DNA from: Mycteria americana
Taxonomy: Eukaryota > Chordata > Aves > Ciconiiformes > Ciconiidae
Assembly: GCF_035582795.1 (NCBI RefSeq)
Contig: NC_134365.1
Coordinates: 74,133,635-74,197,634, forward strand
DNA: 64,000 bases
Direction of reading: 5' to 3'
Shown here one piece after another: positions 13,056 through 26,270 of this stretch. How positions within the stretch are numbered: the first letter of the stretch is position 1; each line of letters opens with the position of its first letter. The translations under genes were made by a program, and so were the position numbers. The notes under the pieces were generated by a model. That model saw only the letters and a list, made by a program, of their open reading frames with translations, made no database searches and had not been told where the DNA came from.

Positions 13056-15962
13056 GGGCCATATGGACCTGAAGACAGATTCCACCATGGCTGCCTTCTC
13101 CAAATTAATTTGTAATAGCGTGCTTACTCTTTCAATTAAACCTTACAATCACATTTCTGCCAAGCTCAGTGTTGCTTCCAGTTTCAGTGAAACTTCACAA
13201 GTTGGAACATTGCCTACAGCTGACAGTGACATTTAAATGCAAGAAAATCAAGCTTATGCATGGCCAAACCTTCTATAATTCCAGGCCTTGTCAGTCTACG
13301 GTATTGATTCTGGTTTAAACAAATAAACACCCAGCTCATTTTCACCTAACCCTGAAAGAGTTTGCATTGCCTAAATGTTCCGTGCTGAATCCCAGGTGAT
13401 ATCTTCTGGGATTATGAATGTTCAAAACCAAATTAATTATACCAACAACAGGCATCCAGGCACGGTGCTATGTTTTTTCAAAAGAGTGCCAGGCCACCTG
13501 AATTTTAAGCCCTTCTCCTTTGTGCATGGGGACCAAACACAACTTGGACCTCAGAGGAGGGAGGCAAGTTGCAAAAGGAAGGACTTTGGAGACTGCACCA
13601 GAAAGTCAAGTTTCTGTGCCTACGTGTTTAGTGGCCATATTTTTTGTATACACAGTTTTCTTAATTGAGAACCAGCTGTTTTGCGTGTACAAAGTTCTTT
13701 TATATTACTAACCAGCATAGAGTAAAAGAATCCACACCGGTGAGACTTGAAACACTTACTGTGTTTATTTTTGTGATCTTGACCCAAGCGCACACAACTA
13801 GGAAACCCCACAGCCATCTGTGGAAGAAACAACGCGTTGGTTATTCCTTAGGAGAGAAAAGATGGACTTGAGTTGCAGTTCAGTGGCTTAAGCAAGATCT
13901 CTCTGCTCCAAAACTGCCTGGCTACATGTGCAGTTAATAGCTGCAAGAGGCCTTTGGTGTCTGTGCGTGAGTGAAGAAATAGGCATTGTGGACTCTTGCT
14001 TGGCCAGGCCAGGGCAAGATGCGGTCAGGCTGGCTCTGCTTGCTGTACCTGCAGGAGAGTCCCCTCTACAAGGAGGTTATTCTGCAGCTGCCTTCTGGCT
14101 CCTTTGTGTAGCACCACATTTATTTAGCTGACCAGATAATCTTTGGGTGTATAAGATGAGGTAAGGTGTCTGAGACATGGAAAGTAAGACCCATATTTGG
14201 CCTCTTCCTTTCTGCCCACAAGCGAACTATTTTTGCTGCTTAAACGCACTCTGTAGTGCTGGTTTAAAAGAAAAAGAGAAAAATACCAAAAAGATTCTTC
14301 CATGACCTCCACTGCAGAAGTAAGAGTTGACATCAGCCCTGGAGCCCCTATAGTCAGTATTGATTACATATCTTGTCCCTGCTTTGGCTTTTCCAGGTTA
14401 ATGCGATTCTCAAATGCCTGAACTGCAGGAACATTCATTCCCTGACAAAACACAGAGCTCCCAACTTTTCTTCATTTAGCTTGCGCCTGAAACCTGCCTT
14501 GTCTCCAGCAATCAGGTTGTGACCCCTCTGATTTCCACTAGCAGAATGACTCTAGGTTGTTTATCACAATTTTAACTTTCCAGGTAAATTATTCTTTTAA
14601 CTTGAGATGCATGATTGGATCTTTCTTCCTACCTGAAGAAAGATGTCCATTGAGGGATATGTGCAGTTCTCCCCTCCCCTGAACGCTGTAGGGAATGCAA
14701 GAAGTGTTGTTGTTTTTCATGCACAAAAGAAAAAAAAAAAAGCCTTGCATATCTTCAGTTTGCAATAGCTTCCTCTGAGTAAACACAACACTGCTAAAGA
14801 GAACAGTAAAGCCTCTGTGACGTATCAATGGATTTTTAGACCTGCTATGCATAATCAACCTCCAACCCTGCTTACCTAAGTGTGATACACTGTGCTCTTA
14901 TGTCTATGCTTAGGTGCATTTTATCAGTGCAGACATACAGCCACAGCTCTACCAGTGAAGCTGCATTTTTTGTTTATACAGTAAGACCATACCTGGCCAC
15001 GGCCCCACACAGGAAAAGCTATACCAGGAAAAGCACAGTTTTGCTAGAACAACGGAGTCATTTGGGGCTTTCGTTGGCACAGCTCTGCTGGGGAAATCAC
15101 AATTCACCATGCTCCTAGTTGGCATTGCTGTTAGCAGAAGTTTGGAACGGAGTCGTAGTCTCACAGGACTCTCATAGCTCACAAAGAACAGATTGCCTTC
15201 AAACTTACTGATCCCAGGCGACTCAGGTCTTTGGTGTTTTCTTGACAGCCCTGGGAGCCTGTGTGAGCTAGAGCAGGCTTTTGCAGAGCTTTTGTAATGT
15301 ACCGTGATTTGTTTTAAACTAGAATATCCCTCCTTCACCCTTAACTACTTCTACCACATTACTTACAGGAGCAGATGTGAGTACTGCCTTCTCTAGAAGA
15401 TAATTTGTAACCGTTTTTAGTTTAACCCATAACCACTTCTTTACCTGATATGAAAAGTTTGCCAATAGATTGGGAAATTGGATCTTGTTCCAGCTTTAAA
15501 TCTGGTGCAGGAAAAAAATAGGTCAACCCTCCAGACGAAATAACATCGTCCCTTTCCCCTGCCATCCAGCACCCTGTCCTCAAAAGAAGAAAGCAAAAAC
15601 AAATATAGAGAACAGAGGTAGAGAGTGTATTTCAACACAAAACCTTCTGTATCAGTCCTGCCAAGAAACACAACAGTATTAATTCATTTTGTACTTATTT
15701 AAAAGCTTTAGTACTATGTTTCTTCCAAACCAAACAAAAACTGAAATAAAATCCCTCTTATGCCAAAATAACGTACAAAGGGGAGCATTTGGGAGAGTCT
15801 ACCTAAGAATGGACCGCAATCATCATCCCATGAGCGCTACCTTACAAGTTTAGTTTCTTACATCACATTCTCTACTTTTCCATTAATATTCCCCAAATTA
15901 TTACCTGTAGTATTCAGATTCATAGTAAAGTAATTTTTAATTCTTTGCTGTTTGAATTTCAG
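13056..15962. other. No gene recognised
   Basis: Moderately A+T-rich DNA. Open frames on both strands (13375-13668 on +, 14949-15338 on -) are overlapping and unrelated to any protein I know. There is a short A12 run near 14728. Confidence 0.45.
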
Positions 15963-16002
15963 CCTGCCATTCACTTTTCAGTCTTTATGCTGGTCTGTTC
16001 AG

Positions 16003-16146
16003 TTACATTCTCCTGGTGGCAGGATGCCCTCAGCAGACACAGGGCGGCATTACTGTCCTGAACCCTCCATGCTTGTCTCCCAGAGAGCTGGTGGATTGGC
16101 CAAGTGGCTTTGTACCCTGGCTGTACGTACTGCATGCCAGAGCTGA
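16003..16146 (+). CDS. Speculative internal exon, 144 nt, phase 2-2
   Basis: A reading frame without a start codon is open from about 15956 to a TGA at 16148. Just before the stop is a strong donor-like site, CTGA|gtgagt (16147-16152). Acceptor-like CAG sites end at 15962, 15981 and 16002; using the last gives 144 nt with equal phases at both ends. The frame encodes a hydrophobic stretch (Y-I-L-L-V-A-G-C) and then a segment rich in Pro and aromatic residues, including W-P-S-G-F-V-P-W-L-Y. I do not recognise the protein. Other frames and the opposite strand are also open here, which weakens the case. Chance remains the likelier explanation. Confidence 0.15.
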   Translation, partial: LHSPGGRMPSADTGRHYCPEPSMLVSQRAGGLAKWLCTLAVRTACQS

Positions 16147-17205
16147 GTGAGTGGGTAGGTGTCCTGTCAGGCACACACTCCTCTGCTTCAGCGGCTCTTC
16201 ATCCCTCTGGGGGCTCCGTCCAAGGACCACCGCTGATTCACTGAGTAGAAGTAGCAGCCACTAACAGATTTGGACAAATTTTCTCCTGCTGAGTGTCTGT
16301 CTTGCCTTGTCCTTTATATTGCTCTGAATTAGAGCTGGCCAGTGGATGGGCCAGATCTGGTCCGTAATAAAGTTTTACTCTCCCCTTCTCTCCTCCTGGC
16401 AATGCTCGCAGGACAACTTGATTGCTGCCACTGCTGATGTAAGGCTCTGAGGAACAGGGAAAAGAGATGGGGGTAAAATAGAGAGTCAAAGTCAAAGCTG
16501 TCAGGACTGGCTCAGCAGCAGGGCCATGTGAACCGGGCTCTGTTCTCCAAACACACGGTGGGAAATCAAAGTGGTCTCCTAACTTCTGGGCAGCAGTGGG
16601 AAATTATCTGGGCTATTATATTAAATTAAGCTGAGGAAATGGCAGAGTCTCAAGGAGAACACACCGGAATTTGAGTTATTTAATTCTCAGTTTGATTTCT
16701 TGTTCACCCTTCCATGTCTTCATGAGGAAAAATGGGGTTTATTCATTTACAAAAAGCAAGAAGTCATTAGCATGCTGACTGCACAGTTTATGTTGATTTT
16801 TTAGGATCAGTAGTATAGCCTAACCCAAAATCATGAGTCAGGTCTTACAACCTGTCAAGACAACCTTAAAAATCCCAAGCATCTTTTGCAAAATAAACCA
16901 AATATTTGGATCTCTCTTTCGTGGCTTTCCTGTTTTTAAACTGCATGATACACATATTCCACCTTTCCTCTCCATCATATGTGCTAAAAAATAATGTTTA
17001 AAAATAATTTCTTCCTTCCTACAGCATGTAGAGCTTTAAAAAAAATGTACTACGTATTATGGAGCTTGCAATAACACAGACAGCTCTTTACTCTCTATCA
17101 GGTATTTTTTCTAACAGTTTTAAGATGTACCTGCTTTATGGCTGCAGACATTTTGAAGTAGTGTTGGTCATCTTTTTTGTCATCTCTTACCTCTCCTTTT
17201 CTCAG

Positions 17206-17271
17206 GAATCTTTGCAGCCATATCTGTTGGAGACATCGCAGAGTTAAACAACATGCTTCTGGTCTTTGCAG
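17206..17271 (+). CDS. Speculative 66-nt exon with ankyrin-like peptide
   Basis: A strong pyrimidine tract (about 17171-17203) leads to CAG ending at 17205. The next 21 codons, in one frame, read I-F-A-A-I-S-V-G-D-I-A-E-L-N-N-M-L-L-V-F-A. The A-x-x-x-G-D-[hydrophobic]-x-x-[hydrophobic]-x-x-x-L-L pattern resembles the helix pair of an ankyrin repeat. The donor would be GCAG|gttgtg at 17272, which is weak. Phases would be 1-1. A 21-codon open frame is common by chance, so this is a weak candidate. Confidence 0.12.
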
Positions 17272-20110
17272 GTTGTGTATAGCAGCACTTTGGTTTAATA
17301 AGTGTTTTCAAATGTCTACTCATCTATCCTACTAACTTTAATTGTCATCACCACAAACGGCTTTTACCTTTTCATGAAAAAGATTGCAATATCAGTAGTT
17401 GCTTACAGTGAGAAGCAGAGATTAACAGCATTATAATCTGGTGCTAACATGTCATGGAACTAACGCACATCGCATCAGATGTATTGAAATGCTATATATG
17501 GGGCTGTGAAAAGACCCAGCTTTTGCTCCTGTCATGGAAATCAACACACCCTACTCTCTAGCCCTCGTCTCTTGATGGGATTTTTTGGCCTTCTTGTCTT
17601 ATTAGGGATGTGCATTTGTAAGTTATTTAATCCCATGCAGGTAAAGACCTTTGACATGAATATAACGTTCAGCTTCATTAATGTCTCTTCAGAAACGTAG
17701 TCCTCTCCCACCAGCCAGCAATGCTGACCACTTAGTCTCCTTCTCAGGTTCTTGGGGTGTTCCTTGGCTGCAGCTGAGCTCGGGGGGGTGCTGCCTGCCT
17801 TCGAGATTACTCGCTTCTTTCACTTATTTGCTCACAGTCAGAAAGGGGGTACAGCCAGTGTTGCCAAGGGCTTGGGCCTATAAACTATGAATAAAGAGAT
17901 CAGCTTTATAGTCTGTCTGTGGTAGGGGATTGTTACCAAAATACCAGTAGGGTGACAGGGAGACAGAAAGATTAATGCCACAGTCTTTCAGGACAAACTT
18001 TAATTAAGAAATTTTACAAATCTTATAGGAAGGCTCATTCTCACAATATTTCCAGGTTGAAGAAATTTGCTAGGGTCACACCCCAGCCCTATAGACGTAT
18101 TTTCTAGAAAACTGCAAGGCTTTAAGCATCAGTTCAAAGTAGAAGAGTTTCTGGTGGCCGTGGGGATGCTTCTGCTGGATTGCAGGACTCAATCCTACAG
18201 CCAAGGCTCTCGTCGGGAAAGGGCCTTTCTCGCATTCGTGCTAAACCAGTGTTTTATTAGTTAGCAATAGATGGCGCTAAATTTCCACCTGTCCAACGCC
18301 GTCAGCCAGAAAATGTATTTGAAGTAATTAGGCCTGCAAGATAACACTTAAAAGGGTTACTGCTGAAGTTGATGAAAGTGTGTGGGCATAGAGAGGCAGG
18401 AGCGCCAAGATGCTTCACCAGCTGGAGGAGTCTTAGGTGAGATAGTCTGGCTGCCAGAACAGGCTGCCAAGATAGTCAAAGGGAAGGAGCCAGGAACTGG
18501 AGAACGATTTGCAAATTCTTGAGAACAGCTATCGTGATCCTCTTGCTGGCTGGGTCAGGTAATGCCTGTCATTATCAGCGATTGAGGATCCCAGGCCAGA
18601 CGTGTTAAAATCCCACTAGAGATTCTCAGTCTAGTCGGTGGTTTGTCATAAGCTCCCCTCGCCCTGGGATTAACCCCTTCCCCAGCACAGGGGATGCATT
18701 TGAGCTGTGTCATTTGGGCTGAGGCTGTGCTGGCAGGACCGGAGAGAAAGGCTTCAACAACTTTCTCACAGTCCTGCTGGCTCATCACCCCGTGGCTCTT
18801 GGTGCTTACAGGCGTGGGGAGCAGACATAGTCATTTCTCACATGAAGCAGAAGGGAGAGAGAAGAGGCTTCCCTACTGACTTCTGCGCTCATTTTCTGGT
18901 AGCAGCAGGGAGCACCTCCACAGCATGGGACTCGGTGCTTGCAGTTTTCATTGCACTGGCTTTTTCTTTTGTGTGATAGCCCAGCATCCCGAAGGTGACA
19001 GGTATAGGTGAGGAAAAGGACAGAACAGCTTATTGCAATAGCAATTCACTCTCATGCATGCTGTGGAAATTATATTCATAAGAGGAGACGTTGTCCTGCT
19101 GGGAGCCAGAGCACAGCTGGTGCCATATGGCCTTCTCTATACTGCTCCGTTAGCTATCCTCACCTGGCCACGCCGAGCAGCTGCCTGCAGCCCCACCATG
19201 GATTTCTTAATGCTGCACAGTCTGCCCTCACGCAGGATCATGCCTGAGATCCCTGCGTTTTAAGGTACAGACATGACATTGCTTAGAGCGGTGTGGAGTG
19301 GGGAGATGAGGCTGTGTTTGCTATGGTTAGTTGGGAGGAGTATGTATCACGTGCTGCTAGGCAGTTGTGGGTACCGGCAGCTCTCAAAAAGTGAAACTTG
19401 TCATGAATACCACTCACAAACTTGTGTTCCTAAACAGTTTTCCCCTCACAGACACACCTAAATATAACTTGCAGGGCATTTTTTTCCATGATGGAAAATC
19501 TCTTTCTGCATTTCTCAGAAGGCTTCTCCTCAGAGCTGTTTTGCACAATGGAGTGAGCAAGTTAAAGTGTCTTGTGGATGATGGCTGCATTGCACGCACA
19601 CTTTGCAGTACACTGGCTTCTTTATTAGGTGGGCAGGAGCTGGCGCTGCTGGAGCCAACACAAGTAAGGCTGTGCAGAAAGAAAAGGAATAGCTCACAAA
19701 ATAAAATCCTGACCAAGCACATGAATCGAGCATGGAAGATACAGAAACATAGTGTCAAAGCATAGAACTCAGACAAATTTTGCTCAGAGATGCACCTGTA
19801 TTAACATTTGAAAATGAAAACCAAAAATTGAAATCTTGTATTAACTTTGCAAAATCATCAAGATTTGTCAGGTCTGACCCTAGATCCAGTTGCCCATCAG
19901 GAAGAACCAGACTGTGACTTGCCTTGTATGAGGAAAGGCATCCCGGTTTATGAGGATCACCCGGAGTCTCAGTCCTGCATCCTCCAAGCCAACTGAATGT
20001 TGCAGGACCTAATAATCCTCCTCCTGAATAATGCCCACTGCTTTAGAATTTGATTGTTCACCAGTTCAGCACCATTAAAGCAAAGAACAGTGGATTTGAT
20101 GTTTGAAATG
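17272..20110. other. No gene recognised
   Basis: Mixed-composition DNA, slightly richer in G+C from 18.1 to 19.3 kb. Overlapping open frames on both strands (for example 19367-19765 on + and 19414-19776 on -) show no recognisable domains. No RNA gene seen. Confidence 0.45.
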
Positions 20111-20354
20111 TGTAGCCTAGAGGTTTAAATGTCGAAGCCAGGGTTGTGTTCTGCTCCTCTCAGTCTCTTGTCCCTCAATAGAGGCTTTCACCAAGGACTG
20201 CAGTTCTCTTTCCCTGTTCCTGTAGTAGTACTCACCTCACAACAGCGGTGTGAAAATGATTGGTTCCATCTCTGTTCAAAGATCTAATTAGAGGTGGTAT
20301 TATTATCATTATTATTATTATTATTACTACTACTACTACTACTACTACTACTAC
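20111..20354 (+). mobile_element. Near full-length degenerate tRNA-headed SINE (MIR-like)
   Basis: The head carries TAGCCTAGAGG at 20113-20123, which fits the RNA polymerase III A-box consensus TRGYNNARNNG. A degraded B-box-like GGTTGTGTTC lies at 20142-20151. Downstream come an eroded body, 'gtagtagtactcacctcacaacagcggtgtgaaaatgattgg', which resembles the 'tactacctcacagggttgttgtgaggatt' part of MIR-type SINEs, and 'ttcaaagatctaattagaggtggtatt', which resembles their 3' end. The element finishes in an (ATT)n tail. The B box is too damaged to expect transcription. The exact subfamily is unknown to me. Confidence 0.65.
20298..20354 (+). repeat. Compound (ATT)n(ACT)n microsatellite in SINE tail
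   Basis: About 57 bp of trinucleotide repeats. An ATT block with one C interruption switches to about ten uninterrupted ACT units. The position, directly after a SINE 3' end, suggests the ATT block is the ancestral tail and the ACT block a later point-mutation expansion. Length polymorphism between individuals is likely. Confidence 0.92.
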
Positions 20355-23300
20355 AATGGTATCTCTCTGCAGTACTTTGCAAAAGAAAATATTGCCATAG
20401 CTTGAAGTTAAAGACAGTTAAAGGAGTCTCCCTGCCACCAACCCACTGTTTCCTACCTGTGCTCACAAAGCTGTCTTGTAGCAATACACAGAAAGGGTCG
20501 ACTGTCCTCTTTGGGAAGAACTTAAAAGCCCCAATGTCAAAGGCTCTTAAAGGCTCTTCAGTGGCAGAGGTTTGTCTATAAGGACACTAGGAAGGCTGTG
20601 GTGCTTATCTAAGATTGCGAGACTTTCAGATACTCAGCTGACGTTAAATGTAGGCCATTGCACTTCGGTTGCTGGTCTGTGGCTTCGGGAGCTCTGCTGC
20701 AGGGAGCAGGCTTTGGAAACGCTGATCTTCGTGCTGGTGACTCGTGCTGTTCTGAGGGGAGAAGAGGTGGCTGCTGCCACTGAGCAGCAGGGCTCTCCTC
20801 CGCTGTTTCATACCGTCAGACAAAGGGTGTATAGAGCAGAGACTTAGACCCATAAATCCGGTGTAATTAAAATACTGAATGTTAACTGTTAAAAGTTGTC
20901 CGAAGAAAAAGACTCTGAAGGAGTTATTAAAAAAACGGGGTTTTCAATTACTGCTAAATGAAGCAATAAATGCACATACAGTTAGTGATGTATCCTAATT
21001 ATTATTCTGAACTTCTGCCTTAGTCATGTACGCTGGCTGGTGAGTGCAACAAGCTGCAAGAGGCAGAAATGATTCTCCAGTGTCTCCCTTCTTCCAGAAG
21101 GTGTTGCTATTATACAGCTCTGTTAAAGACACACAAAGTCGTGTAGAAAGCAGGGTGGAATAAAATGTGGTAAGGCTGGATAAAAAAATGTAAACCATAC
21201 TAAGTATATAGAATTCAGTCACAAGGATTTCTATTATGCAGGGAAAAGAGAGCCTTTAGTGTAGTATGTGTCCACAGTATAAATAGTTCGGCAAAATGTA
21301 AACACCAAATATTTCCACCAGAGATCTTTGCAACCTCACATACAGTAGCTCTACTTTTCTTTTTCATTAAGGACTTCTTTTAATAAAGGGGCTTTTGTGG
21401 ACTGAATTGGGAAAAATAGCAGCCACCTGTAACTTTTTTTTAAACCTAAAAGTACATACAGTACATCTATCAAAAGCGGAGGAATTTGAAACCTGCAGAC
21501 TTTTTAAAGAAGCAAGTTCCACACATGATATAAAACAAATGCCATGTGTGCACCAAGCCAAGCAAATTAACAAAAGGGCAGGGGCATTTCCAATATTGCT
21601 TAAATAACTCAGGCTTAATAATGGGCTCTTTTCACACAAGCTCACAAAAGCTAAAATGTGTTTAAGAAGAAAAACATGCATTTTCATTGTATTGTGTGGC
21701 AAGAACCCTGATTTTTTAAAAAAAGCCATTAGCCTAAGCACGTGAATTCTCTATGGGGTTTTTTGGAGGTGAATGTAGCACCTTGATGTAGAGCTGTTCT
21801 CTATGGATAAAGGGGAAAGATTGGTTTTCCTGGACCATTATGTATTGCTTGTCTGTGAGAAGTACTCTCTTGAGGTCCCTTCCCCACCAGATAGGCATCA
21901 CGGAAGTCCCCTGAGTGTTGTTTTGTTTGCTATCAGTATTCAGGGAGAAGCCAAGTGTTATGTGGGTATAGAGACTGATGCAGTGCAGAGGCTGGTTTTC
22001 AGAGAGGCAGAACTCACTCCGTTCCTGCTAGAGCCGGGTTGGTGTCTTTGGATGCTCAGCAGTTCCATGTGTAAAACCATGAAATGTTCCCAAAGGTGCA
22101 CCTTTAAGTCAGGGCAAGTGTATTCAGTTAAATTATTCTTCAGAGCTAGCAAGTCCCTTATTTTTCACAGCCCCAGATAACTTATAAACCCATTCCTTAG
22201 CGTGACCATTCAGCTTCAGCTCTTCGTGGCTGGTGTGCTAGTGGTGAACCACAGTGGTGCTTTACAGGGATCTAGATTCATTAGGATTTCCTTAGAAAGG
22301 AAAAAATATTTTTAACATGATCGTGCTTATGTTTTTCAGCCCAGTGGAGAGTGACAAAGAGACAGGACAAAAAGATTAAAAAAAAATTACTCATGCAGGA
22401 AATTTAAAGTTATGTGTTGGTTGATATAAACAGACCTTTGTATAGAACTGTTGTTCCCAATCTTCATTGGCTTTGAATAAGCAATACAACATGTCACACT
22501 TTGCTTTTCCTGTTTGCCTCCATTTAAACGTCTCAATTTCCTGTGGCCACAGCAACATTAAAAGGTCTTGTGAATAAAACATTTGCCCTCCTTCCACATA
22601 AAAAACCAAAGGACCTCTACCACAGATCCAGTAGAGAGTAACTTGGATCCTTCTGTCCCTGTGATACAGAACTCTCTATGACTACAACACTTAAAAATTA
22701 CTGCCTTTTGACTCCAGCCCTGTCTGATTGCATTCAGCCTGGGTCTAAGGACTGAGATATTGCCATACCACTGGTATACTTGCCAGGTTTCTGGAGCTGT
22801 TGGTGGCTTGTTCTGTCTCAGGTGTTAGAGAGGCCTCTGCACCAACTGCTCAAATGCAATTGGCATTCAAGAAGTTCCAGAAATGCTCCAGAAACTCCCC
22901 AGGTGTCATTTTGTCAATGCCAGGGGCCAAAGGTGTGAACAAGAGCCACCTGCACCCACCAGAGACTGTGTTGCAGTAGGGGAACCTTAAACAGTCAGCT
23001 AGACTTTATTATGGTCCCTTTATCCTTCCATAGTGTCAGCCAAGATTTTTCCTCTAGCTGAGAGTGCTTTGCAAACATTAACAAATAACTGTATGATTTA
23101 AGATTTTGTTCCCCTTTGGAAAACACAGAAGTATGTCAGAGAAGCTAAGATGTCTAAGAATCACAAAGTCACACCAAGGATGTGAATAGAAATGCTAGTT
23201 CCCAATTCCTCTTTTCCAGCCATGGGTTTTTCTTGTAATTTATTCTCAGTGGTCTCCCATTGTCTTGCCATGAAATTAGATACAGCTTTTTGATACAGAC

Positions 23301-24294
23301 ACCTCACCTTTCTTTTTGCCTGTTATAGGTCTCACAAATTGTTTCCTCTAGGGACATAATGAGTGTCATGAGCATTACTGTTGGGTTGGACTTTCAGCTG
23401 CTTGTCTATTTGATTTCAGTGCACTTGAATTAGAGCCTGAACCTTGATTTGGCTTTGAATGCAATGGTTCGGATGCACAGTCAGGTCATCCTGGATCAAC
23501 AAGCTGCTGTGTGTCAGCTGAGTGATGGTAGCTTGGATGCTGAGGCCTGATGTTATACCAATTCCTCAGTTTTGCTGGTCATTTCAAAAAGATGTGGCTC
23601 CATGTATAGGCTAGCGTGGCATTTCCAGTCTACCTGAAGAGCAGCTGTTACTGTTATTCTCTGCTATCATACTAAAAAGAGACTTCTTCTTGTTAAGTAT
23701 TTTGGATGTACAAATTGCATCATACCATGTTGGCCTAGTGCGTGTATGAAACAATTGCCTTCAGTGGATAGATTTAGAAATGCTTAACGTTATCCTCTGC
23801 TTGTGCACATGACCTGCTTGCACTGCCCTGAAATGGCTGAGCATCAACAGCCAGTCTCCGTTAGACTTTGCCCTTAAAAAGCAAGAGCTATGCTCCATGC
23901 TGCCATTTGCTGTGGAGTAGTTGTTGTGCACTAGATGAAGCTCCTGGATGGGTGTATATTTGTTACAGTGTTCATTAGTATCGAACTAAATAGCTTAGTG
24001 TGATATATATGTTTGTACATAAGCCAATGTAACTAAAAGGAATGAGCCATTACCTTTTTCCACCATTGAAAACTTCTTCACCTTTTGCTCTTTGAATAGT
24101 ATTGGGTTTTTTGGGCCCAGCTGTAGCAAAGAAGGTAGGTTGTCGCTATACAGTTCAAGAAACAAGATACCAGACTTTGGAAAGGGGCTTCTGTCAGCTA
24201 TTACACTGTTTCAATGGGTCTCTCTGAAGTAGAGCTGGCTGAAATTTATTTTCCCCACATTTACTTCTTTGTCATTTTTTATCACTTTTTAAAA

Positions 24295-24440
24295 CAAATT
24301 AAAAAGAAAAAAAGAGATATTTGTCAATTTTAACTGACAAATCAGTGTCCCCCAGCCTCTCTCTCCATTCTTCTTTTTCAGTACAAAAATGAAAAAAAGA
24401 AAATGTGAAGAAAATAAAAAAAAGAAAAGGGAGGAAATCA
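24295..24440. repeat. A-rich purine low-complexity tract
   Basis: Two stretches dominated by A and G on +, about 24298-24320 and 24388-24440, flank a short unique segment. This is simple low-complexity sequence. No retroelement body was recognised beside it. Confidence 0.7.
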
Positions 24441-25889
24441 AAGTCAACAAAACTGCTTTAAACTGAAAAATGGAAGAATCTTTAAAGAGGAGGACAGTTA
24501 TTTGCAAAATACTCATGTTTTTAAATGACAAAAATGGTGGGGTTTTTTAATACCAAACCAGCCTTCAACACAAAACATTGCAACCAGCTTTACTACACTG
24601 CTATCTATGTTGGTGCTGATTTCCCTGACCTGGCTCTGCATTACTTGCCTCCCATAATAAACTATAAAACTGTCTTTGGTGAATGCACAGTCCTCTCACA
24701 TGGCTGGCTGCATTCTTGACCTGGCGTTTAGTCTGATTAAAGATGAGGCAGCTGAAAATAATGACTGTCACAAAGTGACAGTAACCCCCTTCTGATCTGA
24801 GGCTGCTCCTCACCGTTCCTGGGCAGGCAAGTCCATCCTCAAAAACCAATAGGCTGAGTATTTCAAAGGCCTCTTCTGGGAAATTGTGTCAGTGGATCAG
24901 TCAGATTTCAAAACAATCTCTGATCTACCTGTAGCAATAAAAAGGGCCCTCTTGAAATGCCCAGTAATAGAGCAATCCCTGATCTCCAGTTTGACCAGCA
25001 CGGGGGTCACTGTTGTCTATGTGCAGCCTGTATCTGGTAAGGAAGCTTGCTATGCCACCGGCTGTAAAAGCCAAAGGAAAACAATTGCATCACACAGGGA
25101 TTTTTTCCTCCGGTGAAGGAAAGGAGAGGCTATGATGTAGTAGTCATCAAGCAGCAATCTGTAAGGTTTTGTTTTGTTTTTCAGTGCTGAGCAATCTGGT
25201 CAGTCATCCACGCTTAGCAACTGAACACGGTGTGTCCTAGTGCTGGCTGCTTGTGGCCTCTGTGTCTGTCTACTGCTCAGTCATTCAAGACTATGTGCTT
25301 TATCACTCTCCAGGCAATCGAGATTTTAACAGGTCTCCTTTGGGGCTCTTCCCCTAACAGTTTCAAACATACCCTTACAGACTGTAGGTGTGAGCCATAT
25401 TGCTCTTCCTCCCTTACCCTACACCCTTGTAGCACCTATAGCAGGGCACAGGCAGAAGCCAGCTCCCGCTGTTGCTCTCCCTAGTACCAAAGAGCATCCT
25501 TGCTATGTGAGCCTTCCTTGTGGCAGGGAGGGAGCAAGGGAAAGCAGGAGGAAATCCATCTATGATTTTCAATAAACAGACAAATTTTGCTGGGGAAATG
25601 GCCCGTACATGGCTTGCTGGCTGGATTCAGCAGCAGGGGAGCCCACAGTTAATCAGCTCTGCCTTCGCCACTGGTTTCACAGCAGCTGGAGCCATGTCCC
25701 AGAGGAGGCACAGATGATTCAGCTGCTGGACAAACAAGGAATTAACACAATAATATTAAGCAAGAAATATCAGCATGAGCTCCTACTTCTTTGCCCTCTC
25801 CCCTTCCTCCCCTTATGTAAGGCTGTATTAAAAAACAGACCTTGGCTGGTGCTTTAGAGAGGAATGTTTGACACGGTGAGATGGATAAT

Positions 25890-26270
25890 TGGGGCTAGCA
25901 CTGGGGCCGCCTTTGGCCAGGGCACAGCTGGGAAGGAGGCAGCGGACCCCCTCGGCTGTGCTGGGTGCTCGTGCACGGCCAGAAGCCCTGCCCAATCTTC
26001 GGCTTTTTGGCACGCCTGGCCGGAGAGAGCTTACTGTGTGCGACCATAGCAGTGTTTTGGGAGCAGGCTGGGGGCAGCCTGAGGAGGAGCATACATCTGC
26101 TCCTTGCCTGCTCTGAGAGTCAAAGAGAACAGGTGGGGGCACGGGGGACAGATCAGGATGGTCAGGTGTGCCACAACATCACCTCATCCCAGTGGGGAGA
26201 AAGCCTTCCTCAGCCTGGGGGAGAGCCCCGCGGGAAGTGGCTCCTTCCCTCCGCCGCCCCAACTATCGCT
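25890..26270. other. GC-rich patch with moderate CpG content
   Basis: Composition shifts visibly to G+C-rich, with clusters of CpG (about 25909-26045 and again at 26139-26270). Long open frames occur in several frames on both strands, as expected when stop codons are depleted by composition. It may be a weak CpG island or an eroded GC-rich repeat. I see no TATA box, splice pattern or protein family that would make it a gene. Confidence 0.4.

Noticed and set aside
20284..20484. Frames encoding poly-Leu or poly-Ser/Asn
   Set aside because: These are translations of the ATT/ACT microsatellite, not proteins.
24764..24782. 8-bp inverted repeat as a terminator or operator
   Set aside because: A perfect 8-bp arm with a 3-nt spacer is expected by chance in 64 kb, and there is no adjacent gene.
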